64,000 nt of DNA from an uncultured Eubacteriales bacterium (GCA_949292785.1 CASFBK010000007.1:124001-188000), one strand, 5' to 3'; shown: positions 43,214 to 51,752, counted from the first letter of the stretch. The notes: a model not told the origin generated them from the sequence alone. Translations and numbers: made by a program.

Positions 43214-43280
43214 TGCTATGATATAGAGCGGACAAATTTATTAAGTTGAAATCTACCCCTGGTGGAGGTTATCAACGGAA
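43214..43280 (+). promoter_or_regulatory. Promoter and hairpin leader of the ECF S component gene
   Basis: Extended -10 TGCTATGAT (43214-43222). A GTTGA/TCAAC stem (about 43245-43275) encloses ACC/GGT pairings. No known riboswitch is recognised. Confidence 0.35.
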
Positions 43281-43295
43281 AGAAGAGGAAACGTT

Positions 43296-44108
43296 ATGAG
43301 TAAATCAAAATCCTATGCGCTGGTTCTTACCGCACTGTTTACAGCCATTATTATCATTATGTCATTTACCCCATTGGGATATATCCCATTAGTCGTAATC
43401 AATGCAACCATTATACACATTCCTGTTATTTTAGGAGCCATTTTCTGTGGACCGAAAAAGGGCGCATTTCTTGGTTTTGTATTTGGAATAACCAGTTTTA
43501 TTAAAAATACCATTATGCCAACATCTTTGTCAGCCTTTGTATTTTCACCGATTCTGGCAAGCAGTTTTGTAGGCCCTTCCGGTATTATAAAGAGTACGAT
43601 TATTTGTTTTGTACCAAGAATCCTGGTAGGAATTTTACCATATTTTGTATACAAGGGAATTGTAAAACTGGTATCCGGAGAGCGGACCAAGCTTGGAAAG
43701 GTAGTCTGTAATCTGGTAATCAGTGTATTGCTTTTCGTAGCAGTACATGCATTTATTGCAAAGGGAATCGATATCAAACGCGCAGAGCTGACGGGCTGGA
43801 TAGCCGGAGCAGTAGTGGCAGTTATCTTTTTTGTGGTGGCAGAAGCTGTCATTAAGGCAAAGGAAGGAGCCTTCTTAGGCTATGTATATGCCGGAATAGC
43901 CGGAGCACTGACGAACACCTTATTGGTAATGCCGATGATTTATATTTTTTATAAGGAAGACTATGCAAGAGCTCTTAATATTGATGTAAGTGCAGTTATG
44001 GGCGCAATTCTGGGCGTTATCAGTTTTAACGGAATCATAGAAGCCGTGGTAGCGGCAGTTTTAGTAGCAGCCATTGGAATGGTACTTGGCAAGATAAACA
44101 GGAGGTAG
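43296..44108 (+). CDS. ECF transporter S component (probable pantothenate transporter)
   Basis: 270 residues with eight or more membrane helices. It shows S-component features: ALVLTALFTAIIIIMSF at the start and HIPVILGAIFCGPKKGAFLG. It is longer than the usual 170-200 residues, with extra hydrophobic segments in the second half. It lies 3 bp upstream of coaBC, which acts on phosphopantothenate, so pantothenate is the most likely cargo; that is inferred from context only. Confidence 0.85.
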   Translation: MSKSKSYALVLTALFTAIIIIMSFTPLGYIPLVVINATIIHIPVILGAIFCGPKKGAFLGFVFGITSFIKNTIMPTSLSAFVFSPILASSFVGPSGIIKSTIICFVPRILVGILPYFVYKGIVKLVSGERTKLGKVVCNLVISVLLFVAVHAFIAKGIDIKRAELTGWIAGAVVAVIFFVVAEAVIKAKEGAFLGYVYAGIAGALTNTLLVMPMIYIFYKEDYARALNIDVSAVMGAILGVISFNGIIEAVVAAVLVAAIGMVLGKINRR

Positions 44109-44111
44109 CTT

Positions 44112-45299
44112 ATGTTAAAAGGGAAACACATTTTACTTGGAGTGACCGGAAGTATCGCAGCATACAAAATAGCCAATCTGGCAAGTATGCTGGTGAAACT
44201 GAATGCAGATGTACATGTCATTATGACCAAAAATGCCGAACAGTTTATCTCCCCCATTACCTTTGAAACCTTAACTGGAAATAAGGTCATAGATGATACC
44301 TTTGAACGTAACAGCGGTTATCATGTGGCACACATTGCCATGGCAGCAGAGGCGGATGTAGTGATGATTGCACCGGCTTCGGCTAATGTAATTGCCAAGC
44401 TGGCACACGGAATTGCAGATGATATGCTGACCTCTACTATGCTGGCATGTACTGCACCCATACTGGTATCTCCTGCCATGAATACTCATATGTATGAGAA
44501 TCCTGTGACACAGGAAAACATGGAGAAGCTTAAGAGTCTGGGCTACAAGCTGATTGAGCCATCCTCCGGTTATCTGGCATGCGGAGATACCGGAAAGGGA
44601 AAAATGCCGGAGCCGGAAGTGCTGTGTGAGTGCATTTTACAGGAAATTGCCTGCGAAAAGGATATGGTGGGAAAGAAAGTATTGATTACAGCCGGACCTA
44701 CCAGAGAATCCTTAGACCCGGTGCGTTTTCTTACCAATCATTCCACGGGAAAGATGGGATACGCTCTTGCAGAAAATGCAGCAAGGCGGGGGGCTGAGGT
44801 AACACTGGTTTCCGGTCCCACCCAGTTGAAAAAGCCGCGTTTCGTAAAAGTGGTAGATGTCATCACGGCAGAAGAAATGTTTCGGGCAGTGGAAAAAGAG
44901 TTTAACGGTCAGGATATTGTGGTAATGTCTGCCGCAGTGGCAGATTACAGACCCGCAACCGTGTCAGACCAGAAAATAAAAAAAGCAGACGGCGAGATGA
45001 GTATTCCGCTAGAGCGCACGACAGACATTCTGGGAACCCTGACACCACGGAAAAAGCAGCAGTTTATCTGTGGATTTTCCATGGAAACAGAGCATATGCT
45101 GGAGAATTCCAGAGGAAAGCTGGAACGGAAAAATCTGGACATGATAGTAGCAAATAATCTGAAGGTAGCCGGCGCAGGCTTTGGCACAGATACTAATATC
45201 GTTACGGTCATTACCAAAGAATCCAGCGAAGAGCTTCCCATTATGAAAAAGGAAGAGGTAGCGGGAGCAATTTTTGACCGGATATTAAACAGAATATAA
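44112..45299 (+). CDS. coaBC: Bifunctional phosphopantothenoylcysteine decarboxylase / phosphopantothenate-cysteine ligase
   Basis: 395 residues. The N-terminal flavoprotein domain CoaC has GVTGSIAAYK, the FMN and PASAN motif (APASANVIAKLAHG) and the catalytic-lid cysteine in GYLACGDTGKG. The C-terminal CoaB domain has TAGPTRESLDPVRFLTNHST and MSAAVADYRP. The protein joins cysteine to 4'-phosphopantothenate and decarboxylates the product, two steps of coenzyme A synthesis. A terminator follows directly. Confidence 0.97.
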   Translation: MLKGKHILLGVTGSIAAYKIANLASMLVKLNADVHVIMTKNAEQFISPITFETLTGNKVIDDTFERNSGYHVAHIAMAAEADVVMIAPASANVIAKLAHGIADDMLTSTMLACTAPILVSPAMNTHMYENPVTQENMEKLKSLGYKLIEPSSGYLACGDTGKGKMPEPEVLCECILQEIACEKDMVGKKVLITAGPTRESLDPVRFLTNHSTGKMGYALAENAARRGAEVTLVSGPTQLKKPRFVKVVDVITAEEMFRAVEKEFNGQDIVVMSAAVADYRPATVSDQKIKKADGEMSIPLERTTDILGTLTPRKKQQFICGFSMETEHMLENSRGKLERKNLDMIVANNLKVAGAGFGTDTNIVTVITKESSEELPIMKKEEVAGAIFDRILNRI

Positions 45300-45302
45300 A
45301 AG

Positions 45303-45332
45303 AAAGGGAGTCACGGGAAAGACTCCCTTTTC
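45303..45332 (+). terminator. Terminator after coaBC
   Basis: AAAGGGAGTC (45303-45312) pairs with GACTCCCTTT (45321-45330) with an 8-nt loop. Confidence 0.85.
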
Positions 45333-45377
45333 AATGGAATAATGCCTGAATAAGATAATGAAAGCGAGAAATTTAGA

Positions 45378-46319
45378 ATGAAATTTTACTTAGCCCCTAT
45401 GGAGGGAATTACCGGATACATATACCGAAATGCGTATCACAAATATTTTCATAATGTAGATAAATATTTCACTCCGTTTATTACCCCTCATACCAAGCGG
45501 TGTCTGAATGCAAGGGAAAAGAATGATATTTTACCCGAACATAATGAGGGAATGAAAGTCATTCCCCAGGTGTTGACCAATCAGGCAGAGGATTTTGTGG
45601 AGATTGCCAGAACGCTTCAGGAATATGGATATGATGAAATCAACTTAAATCTCGGATGTCCCTCTGGAACGGTGGTTTCCAGAAAACGCGGAGCAGGGTT
45701 TTTAGCATACCCGAAGGAGCTGGAACTGTTTTTGGATGAAATTTTTGCAAAATCGGATATGAAGATTTCCATTAAAACCAGAATCGGAAAAGAGGAATCC
45801 TGGGAATGGGAGGATTTACTTTCTATCTATAATAAATATCCGTTAGAAGAATTAATCGTGCACCCAAGGTTACAGGTCGATTTTTACAAGGGAAAGCCAG
45901 ACTGGCAGGCATACGAATTGGCAGAAGCGGAAAGTAAGAATCCACTGTGTTATAATGGAAATATTTTTACAGTGCAGGATTATGAAGAACTCCTAGCTGC
46001 ATTTCCGGAAACGGAAGCCGTTATGGTCGGAAGAGGGGCGATTGCCAATCCACAATTAATCAGTGTGATGCAAGGCGAAACTGCAAAGACGGATAAAGCC
46101 CGGATAAAGGCGTTTCATGATGAGGTGTGTGCAGGCTATGCACAGAGCTTTTCCGGAGACCGAAATGTGCTGTTTAAAATGAAAGAACTGTGGTTTTATA
46201 TGGGACAGATATTTGAAGACAGTGAAGCACATTTGAAAAAAATAAAAAAGTGCCAAAGCTTATCACAATATCAGTTGGTAGTAGACAGTCTATTTGCAGA
46301 AAAAAAGATAATAGACTAA
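45378..46319 (+). CDS. tRNA-dihydrouridine synthase family protein
   Basis: 313 residues, an FMN TIM barrel of the Dus family. It starts LAPMEGITGYIYRNAYH, has the catalytic C94 in LNLGCPSGTVVSRKRGAG, and shows SIKTRIGKEE, HPRLQVDFYKG and MVGRGAIANPQL. It reduces uridine to dihydrouridine in tRNA. Which of the Dus positions it serves is not clear; the sequence is closer to the DusC/Dus-like group than to classical DusB. Confidence 0.93.
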   Translation: MKFYLAPMEGITGYIYRNAYHKYFHNVDKYFTPFITPHTKRCLNAREKNDILPEHNEGMKVIPQVLTNQAEDFVEIARTLQEYGYDEINLNLGCPSGTVVSRKRGAGFLAYPKELELFLDEIFAKSDMKISIKTRIGKEESWEWEDLLSIYNKYPLEELIVHPRLQVDFYKGKPDWQAYELAEAESKNPLCYNGNIFTVQDYEELLAAFPETEAVMVGRGAIANPQLISVMQGETAKTDKARIKAFHDEVCAGYAQSFSGDRNVLFKMKELWFYMGQIFEDSEAHLKKIKKCQSLSQYQLVVDSLFAEKKIID

Positions 46320-46326
46320 AAATCCA

Positions 46327-46355
46327 TTGTTTTTTTCTTCCTTTTGCGTTATATT
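46327..46355 (+). promoter_or_regulatory. Promoter for the small protein at 46415
   Basis: TTGTTT (46327-46332), 17 bp, TATATT (46350-46355). Confidence 0.5.
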
Positions 46356-46414
46356 ATAGGTAGATAGTACTAATGATTGGAGAGGGCATGAAGCTGTATC
46401 AGGAGGTGGCGTTT

Positions 46415-46708
46415 ATGAAGAAATATCAGAGAAGTTCTTTTGAAGTAGAGGCAATGCAGTATGAGACAGGGAAAGGCATAGAAGATGGATTTATGCCATG
46501 GTCTTCTATTGTTACCAATGGTTGGATTGTGACGGATAAGCTGGTAAAGGTTACCAGAGAAGATGGAACTGTGGTGTGTCCGTTTATTCAGAACCGTCGC
46601 GGACTTATTTTTATTCGGGAAGGCGACTATATTATCAAGGAAAAGGATGATGAACGCCATGTATGCGGTGCTGACAAGTTTTCAGAACGCTATCTGGAAA
46701 TGCAGTAA
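46415..46708 (+). CDS. Small phage-protein-like domain of unknown function
   Basis: 97 residues starting KKYQRSSFEVEAMQYE, with LIFIREGDYIIKEKDDERHV and a C-terminal DKFSERYLEM. This follows the pattern of a common small prophage protein (V-A-Q-W, then 'GDYII.G..GE.YP...dIF...Y'), with no other phage genes nearby. ATG 46415 follows AGGAGGTGG; ATGs at 46373 and 46388 lie before that site. It may be a captured phage gene in cellular use. Confidence 0.7.
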   Translation: MKKYQRSSFEVEAMQYETGKGIEDGFMPWSSIVTNGWIVTDKLVKVTREDGTVVCPFIQNRRGLIFIREGDYIIKEKDDERHVCGADKFSERYLEMQ

Positions 46709-46750
46709 CAGATAGGTGTAAAATTGGATGACATGCATGAAATTCAAAAG

Positions 46751-46960
46751 TCACACTAGACATAAGGAGTGTTTAGTGTGATATTTGTATATAAGGAGGA
46801 AAATATTATGTTGTGCCGTATCGTGATTGATTTGAGTGTTTTACTCTGTACAAGGTCTGATGGAAGGACGAGACTTGTGCAGAGATAACGAAAACTTCGT
46901 CCACATTGGATTTTGTACTTATAGAAACAAATATAAAATATCTATAAGGAGATAAATTCA
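46751..46960 (+). promoter_or_regulatory. Structured leader of the MFS efflux gene
   Basis: An 8-bp hairpin TCACACTA/TAGTGTGA (46751-46758, 46774-46781) comes first. A 26-codon ORF follows. A long stem CTCTGTACAAGGTCT/AGACTTGTGCAGAG (46844-46858, 46871-46884) lies inside that ORF. A competing pairing GGACGA/TCGTCC (46866-46871, 46897-46902) cannot form together with the long stem. This is the geometry of translational attenuation. Confidence 0.55.
46808..46888 (+). CDS. Putative 26-residue leader peptide of the MFS gene
   Basis: ATG with AAGGAGG 7-8 bp upstream; 26 codons containing LLCTRSDGRTRLVQR at the end. Its 3' half encodes both arms of the stem at 46844-46884. No similarity to a known leader is recognised. 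Confidence 0.5.
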   Translation: MLCRIVIDLSVLLCTRSDGRTRLVQR

Positions 46961-48238
46961 ATGAATCGTAATTTAAAAAAATATATTATTTTCTGGCTTA
47001 GCCAGTCAGTATCGCAGTTAGGAAGCGCAATGACAAGTTTTGGGCTGATTTTGTGGGCATATACCATAAAGCATTCCGCATTAACCGTTTCGCTGATGTC
47101 ATTTTGTAATTATGTTCCGTATATTATTGTCAGCTTATTTGCAGGAACATTTGTTGACAGACACAATAAGAAAAGAATTATGCTGCTGGCAGACAGTGTG
47201 GCAGCGGGATGTTCTGTCATTGTTTTGCTGTTAACAGTTTGGAATGGATTGCAGATGTGGCATATTTATCTGGTGAATAGCATCATTGGTGTTATGAACG
47301 CTTTTCAGGCGCCGGCATCATCTGTGGCAATCGGCAGAATCGTACCGAAGGATATGTTAGTAAATATCAGCGGAATGAATTCTTTTTCTGGTAATTTAAC
47401 TACAGTGCTGACACCGGTTTTAGCATCTGCCTTATTTGCCGTTAGCGGCTTAAGGGTGATTCTGCTTATTGATTTGGGAAGCTTTGCTGTTGCTTTTCTG
47501 GTACTATTATTTCTGATTTCTATTCCGGAGAGTGAGACAGGGGAAGAAAACAGCGTATCGGTATTGGCAGGATGCAAAGAAGGATTTGTTTTTCTGGCGC
47601 ACAATCGGGGAATATTTACGGTCGTACTGACGATGGCATTGCTTAATTTCTTTTCACGGCTGACGTATGAGAATATTCTTTCCCCCATGATACTTTCCAG
47701 AAGTGGAAATAATAGCATGGCGCTTGGAATTGTAAATGCAGTTATGGGGATAGGTGGTATTATCGGTGGGATAATCGTTTCCATCGGAAAGCTGTCAAAA
47801 GACAATGTGAAGATGATATATGTTTCGGCTGTGATTTCATTTCTGTTTGGGGATTTGCTTATGGGAGCAGGAAGAAATGTGGCAGCCTGGTCTGTTGCAG
47901 GAGCAGCGGCAAGTCTGCCTATTCCTTTTATTAATGCCGGACAAAATGTGATATTCTATTCCAAAGTGCCGGATAAAATGCAGGGGAGGGTATTTGCGGT
48001 TCGCAATGCCATACAATATAGTACAATCCCTATAGGGATTTTTCTGGGAGGGGCGCTGGCGGATTATGTATTTGAGCCATTTATGGCATCGGATTGTGCA
48101 GTAGCGTGGGCTTTACATTTGCTGGTAGGAGAAGGCAAGGGAAGCGGTATGGCGGTTATGTTTCTGTGTACAGGAATTTTGGGAAGTTTATTTAGCTATG
48201 TGTCATATCGGAGAAAAGAAATACAGAATTTGCGATAG
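46961..48238 (+). CDS. MFS transporter, Mef-like efflux protein
   Basis: 425 residues with twelve membrane segments, of the MFS group that includes macrolide efflux (Mef) pumps. It starts FWLSQSVSQLGSAMTSFGL, has the loop 2-3 motif GTFVDRHNKKRIMLLADS, a PASSVAIGRIVPKDMLVNIS block and a late PDKMQGRVFAVRNAIQYSTIP. Similarity to Mef is at family level; the drug, if any, is unknown. AAGGAG precedes the ATG. The leader ORF upstream supports induction by a ribosome-targeting compound. Confidence 0.88.
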   Translation: MNRNLKKYIIFWLSQSVSQLGSAMTSFGLILWAYTIKHSALTVSLMSFCNYVPYIIVSLFAGTFVDRHNKKRIMLLADSVAAGCSVIVLLLTVWNGLQMWHIYLVNSIIGVMNAFQAPASSVAIGRIVPKDMLVNISGMNSFSGNLTTVLTPVLASALFAVSGLRVILLIDLGSFAVAFLVLLFLISIPESETGEENSVSVLAGCKEGFVFLAHNRGIFTVVLTMALLNFFSRLTYENILSPMILSRSGNNSMALGIVNAVMGIGGIIGGIIVSIGKLSKDNVKMIYVSAVISFLFGDLLMGAGRNVAAWSVAGAAASLPIPFINAGQNVIFYSKVPDKMQGRVFAVRNAIQYSTIPIGIFLGGALADYVFEPFMASDCAVAWALHLLVGEGKGSGMAVMFLCTGILGSLFSYVSYRRKEIQNLR

Positions 48239-48267
48239 ATGTTATAATTCACAAGGAGCCGAGATTT

Positions 48268-48738
48268 ATGTATATTAGACGAGCAAGAAAAGAAGATTTA
48301 GACGGAATAAACAAGCTGTTACATGAGGTCTTGCTGATACACCATAAGGGAAGACCGGATTTGTTTAAAGCGGATACAAAGAAATATTCCGATGAAGAAC
48401 TACTAGAAATAATTGAGGATGATGCAAAACCGATTTTTGTCGGTGTGGATGAAAATGAGCATGTATTAGGTTATGCGTTTTGCTTATTTCAGCAACATAA
48501 AGAGGATAATATTTTAACGGACATAAAAACCTTATATATTGATGATTTGTGTGTGGAGCAGGAGAAACGTGGTATGCACATCGGCAGACAATTATATGAA
48601 TATGTTTTAACCTTTGCAAAGGAACAGGGCTGCTATAATGTGACATTAAATGTATGGTCATGCAATCAAAATGCACTGAAGTTTTATGAAACATGTGGGC
48701 TGGTGCCACAGAAGATTGGTATGGAAAAAATCCTGTGA
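48268..48738 (+). CDS. GNAT family N-acetyltransferase
   Basis: 156 residues with a YIDDLCVEQEKRGMHIGRQL acetyl-CoA loop and a YNVTLNVWSCNQNALKFYE C-terminal motif. It resembles PhnO/RimI-like small GNATs. It lies 29 bp after the MFS gene with an AAGGAG site and could be co-induced with it. The substrate is unknown. Confidence 0.9.
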   Translation: MYIRRARKEDLDGINKLLHEVLLIHHKGRPDLFKADTKKYSDEELLEIIEDDAKPIFVGVDENEHVLGYAFCLFQQHKEDNILTDIKTLYIDDLCVEQEKRGMHIGRQLYEYVLTFAKEQGCYNVTLNVWSCNQNALKFYETCGLVPQKIGMEKIL

Positions 48739-48802
48739 TAATTTTAACATTTTAACCGAAAATAATTGTTACAGAATAATGTAACAGGAATATGAAAAGC
48801 AG

Positions 48803-48843
48803 AAAACCTTCCCAGACCCAGGTAGGGTACAGGGAAGGTTTTT
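48803..48843. terminator. Bidirectional terminator between convergent genes
   Basis: AAAACCTTCCC (48803-48813) pairs with GGGAAGGTTTT (48832-48842), with A and T runs on the two sides. Confidence 0.85.
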
Positions 48844-48858
48844 GCTATGCAAAAGTGT

Positions 48859-49218
48859 TTATTCCTTTGCTTTTTGGATAAGGCGCAATACCAGTTTTAC
48901 CAGTTCCGACAGTACAATTACACTGAATGAGACAGCAAAAAGTTTGCCCCACATGATAATATCCAAAGGAACTGTACCAAAGAATGCCCCTGCAAACTGA
49001 ATAATCAGAATTTGCAGGATGAAAGTACCGCCTACCACAAAAAGCATCAGTTTATTTTTCAGCAAATGTGTAAAAATGCTTTCGCTATGCAGTTCCCTGC
49101 AATTAAAAGCGTTAAAAAGCTGGAACAGAACGAACAGGGTAAACAAAACCGTGTGCATCTGGTCTGCGGGTGCATTCAGGAAATTAAGCATATATTGGGC
49201 AAGGAATACAAGGGACAT
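48859..49218 (-). pseudogene. C-terminal fragment of the cation P-type ATPase, out of frame
   Basis: A 119-residue frame encoding the last three to four membrane helices of the ATPase (SLVFLAQYMLNFLNAP, TVLFTLFVLFQLFNAFNCREL). It is the natural continuation of the frame at 49176-51515 but is shifted by one base relative to it, with 43 bp of overlap. It has an ATG at its start (49218), so separate translation by reinitiation cannot be excluded. Confidence 0.85.
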
Positions 49219-51515
49219 GTAATGGCAATACGCCCCAGCATTACCCTGGATATGATACTTTCCCCGCGTTTGGTGGGCTTTTGGCTCATAAGGTCGGCGT
49301 AATTTGGCTCTAAGCCAAGGGTCAGCGCCGGAGGCCCGTCCATAATGATATTAATCCACAGCAGCTCTAATGCAGTAAAAGGGGTTTTCAGTCCTAATAA
49401 AATAGAGACAAATACCACGACCACGGAAGCGAGGTTTACCGTGAGCTGGAAGCTGATAAATCTTTTGAAATTTTCATAGATATTGCGTCCCCATTCTACC
49501 GCTTTGACAATCGTAGAGAAGGAGTCATCTAAAAGGACAATATCACTGGCTTCTTTGGAAACCTCTGTTCCGGAGATTCCCATTGCGATACCAACATCTG
49601 CGTTTTTCAGAGCAGGGGCATCGTTGATTCCATCCCCTGTTACCGCAACAACATTTCCAGCAGCTTTTAGCAGTTTTACAACACGCATTTTGATGGTAGG
49701 GGTACTGCGGGCAATGACACTGATAGAAGGAAGTTTTTCTGCTAATTCCTCGTCGCTTATGTCGGCGATTTCTCCTGCTTCCACTGCAATACCGCCGTTA
49801 TCCAGCAGATGTAATTCGTTGGCAATGGCGGTAGCTGTTACGATATTGTCCCCAGTCAGGATTTTCAAGGCTACGCCCGCATTTCGGCAGGATTTTACGG
49901 CATCGTAAACATCCCTGCGCAGAGGGTCCGATATGGCGACAAATCCATCAAATACCATATCGCTTTCCATCTCACGGTGACAGGCTTCTTCCTTAAAATC
50001 CTTGATTTCCGATAATTCCTTATGAGCGAATGCAATGACGCGCATAGCTTTTTCCTGAGCCTGTATAATATGTGTTTCAATTTCTTTTTTCTTCTGTTCG
50101 TTCAGACTGCACATTTCAAATACATATTCCGGGCTGCCCTTTACATAGGCGATGATTTTTCCATCCACCTTAGAGACCGTAGTCATGTGTTTTAATTCCG
50201 AGGAAAAAGGGAAGGCACAAAGAATATCATGTTCGTTTCTTTCGTCCCGGTAGGATTTGCCGTTTTTCTTCCGGATGTGGGATTTTTCAAAGAAATTCAG
50301 CATGGCACATTCCGTGGGATTTCCGATAAAGGTACCGTTCTGCCCAAGGTCAGCTGTTGTGTTCAGACAGATATTGTGAATCAGCCATGTGGAGGACAGC
50401 TTTGAAGTATCCGTATGCCAGCCGTTATCATAGAAACCACCTACCGTCATTTTGTTTTCCGTCAAGGTACCTGTTTTATCAGAACAGATTACATTGATGC
50501 AGCCGATGGTTTCAGAAGCAATCATTTTTTTAACCAATGCATTCTGTTTTGACAGCTTAATAATATTGATGGAAAGAGATACAGCTACAATCGTAGGAAG
50601 ACCTTCCGGTACGGCAGCTACAATCAAAACGATGCTGGTGACAAAGGCTTCCATGACTTCTTCCAGCTTCAAGCCATCGTGGGCAGCAAAGGAAATCAAC
50701 TGTGAAAGAAACACGATAGAAGCAGCGATTACTCCCAGGATGGTAATGACTTTTCCGAGGTGAGCGAGTTTTTCCTGCAAAGGGGTGCTTGCTTTTTCTA
50801 CCCCGCCAAGCTCACGGGCTATCTTCCCAAACTCTGTAGTATCTCCTACCGCCGTAATGACCATTTTTCCATATCCACCTGTAACGTAGGTGCCGCTGTA
50901 AAGCATATTTGCACGTTCTGCAAGGGGAGTTTTTTCATCATAAAATATCCCTTCAGCATCTTTTTTGGCGGGAAGGCTTTCTCCTGTCAATGCAGATTCG
51001 TCTGCGGATAAGCCTGTGCTCTCTAACAGTCTGCCGTCAGCAGGGATTTTATCGCCGGTGGAAAGCAGAAGAACATCTCCCACCACAAGTTCATCCTGAT
51101 TCAGCATGACGGTCTCACCGTTTCTGATTGCCTTAGTGACAGTGTTGTTACTGATTTGAGATAAGGCTTCAAAGGCTTTTGCACTTTTTCCTTCCATGAC
51201 AACACTGATAATGACAGAAAGGAAAATTGCCAGAAAAATGCCGACACACTCCAGAAAATCGGCTTCCCCGCCTGTCATACCCTGAAAGATGTTGACAGCA
51301 AGAGCAATCAGCCCTGCCGCAATCAACATAATAATCATAGGCTCAGTTGCCGCATCCCAAATCCGTTTCCAGAGAGATTCTGGTTTTGGGCGTGTAAGAG
51401 TATTCTCCCCATATTTCCGGCGGTTTTCTTCCACACATTCCGGGGACAAACCTGTGGTTTCATTGGTGCCCAGTTTTTTAAGCAGCACCGCTTTTGGTTC
51501 CATAAATTCGTTCAT
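49176..51515 (-). CDS. Cation-translocating P-type ATPase, frameshifted near the C-terminus (probable Mn2+ exporter)
   Basis: 779 residues of a P2A-type ATPase: cation ATPase N-terminus, actuator loop LTGES, PEGLPTIVAVSLS in membrane helix 4, phosphorylation site SDKTGTLTENKM (D near 345), the nucleotide domain KGSPEYVFEMC and the hinge TGDGINDAPALKNADVGIAMG. After GESIISRVMLGRI it runs out of family similarity and stops about 14 residues later; the missing helices are in the frame at 48859-49218. P2A enzymes move Ca2+ or Mn2+. The yybP-ykoY riboswitch upstream makes manganese export the best inference. Loss of the last helices would normally destroy function unless the shift is a sequencing error. 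Confidence 0.9.
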   Translation of the reverse strand: MNEFMEPKAVLLKKLGTNETTGLSPECVEENRRKYGENTLTRPKPESLWKRIWDAATEPMIIMLIAAGLIALAVNIFQGMTGGEADFLECVGIFLAIFLSVIISVVMEGKSAKAFEALSQISNNTVTKAIRNGETVMLNQDELVVGDVLLLSTGDKIPADGRLLESTGLSADESALTGESLPAKKDAEGIFYDEKTPLAERANMLYSGTYVTGGYGKMVITAVGDTTEFGKIARELGGVEKASTPLQEKLAHLGKVITILGVIAASIVFLSQLISFAAHDGLKLEEVMEAFVTSIVLIVAAVPEGLPTIVAVSLSINIIKLSKQNALVKKMIASETIGCINVICSDKTGTLTENKMTVGGFYDNGWHTDTSKLSSTWLIHNICLNTTADLGQNGTFIGNPTECAMLNFFEKSHIRKKNGKSYRDERNEHDILCAFPFSSELKHMTTVSKVDGKIIAYVKGSPEYVFEMCSLNEQKKKEIETHIIQAQEKAMRVIAFAHKELSEIKDFKEEACHREMESDMVFDGFVAISDPLRRDVYDAVKSCRNAGVALKILTGDNIVTATAIANELHLLDNGGIAVEAGEIADISDEELAEKLPSISVIARSTPTIKMRVVKLLKAAGNVVAVTGDGINDAPALKNADVGIAMGISGTEVSKEASDIVLLDDSFSTIVKAVEWGRNIYENFKRFISFQLTVNLASVVVVFVSILLGLKTPFTALELLWINIIMDGPPALTLGLEPNYADLMSQKPTKRGESIISRVMLGRIAITCPLYSLPNICLIS

Positions 51516-51545
51516 CGGAAACCCTCCTTTGTTTATAGTTCAACG

Positions 51546-51580
51546 AAAAAGACCCATACACGGCTAACCATGCATGGGTC
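51546..51580 (-). terminator. Second tandem terminator of the Mn2+ riboswitch
   Basis: On the minus strand GACCCATGCATGG pairs with CGTGTATGGGTC (51580-51551), followed by T5 (51550-51546). Confidence 0.8.
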
Positions 51581-51623
51581 AAAAAAAGAGACCATGCATG
51601 GGAAACAACCATGCGTGAGTCTC
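51581..51623 (-). terminator. First terminator (expression platform) of the Mn2+ riboswitch
   Basis: On the minus strand GAGACTCACGCATGG pairs with CCATGCATGGTCTC (51623-51588), then T7. It uses the CTCACGC bases that also form the 3' side of aptamer stem P1, so aptamer and terminator exclude each other. Confidence 0.8.
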
Positions 51624-51700
51624 GTTATTTAAGATAAGCCAGACCAAAGGCCAGTATGTTGACTTATCACACAATATCTGCGCTAACTACTCCCTCAAGC
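51613..51700 (-). ncRNA. yybP-ykoY manganese riboswitch aptamer
   Basis: The minus-strand RNA has the conserved elements of this class: GAGGGAGTAG at the 5' side, AAGTCAACATACTGG in the middle and AACGAGAC at the 3' side. Stem P1 is GCTTGAG (51700-51694) with CTCACGC (51619-51613). The class binds Mn2+ and usually turns on manganese exporters, including P-type ATPases, which is exactly the gene downstream. Confidence 0.87.
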
Positions 51701-51722
51701 GGGTATTTTAAGTTGTAGAGGA

Positions 51723-51752
51723 ATAATATCATGCATAGATTAGGTTAGTCAA
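51723..51752 (-). promoter_or_regulatory. Promoter of the riboswitch/ATPase transcript
   Basis: On the minus strand TTGACT (51752-51747), 18 bp, TATTAT (51728-51723) with a TG extension. Confidence 0.6.

Noticed and set aside
43240-43290. THF or other known riboswitch before the ECF S component
   Set aside because: The expected conserved bases of the THF class are absent; only a short stem can be drawn.
49176-49218. Programmed -1 frameshift in the P-type ATPase
   Set aside because: There is no X-XXY-YYZ slippery heptamer or downstream stem in the overlap, and residues seem to be missing; a mutation or sequencing error is simpler.
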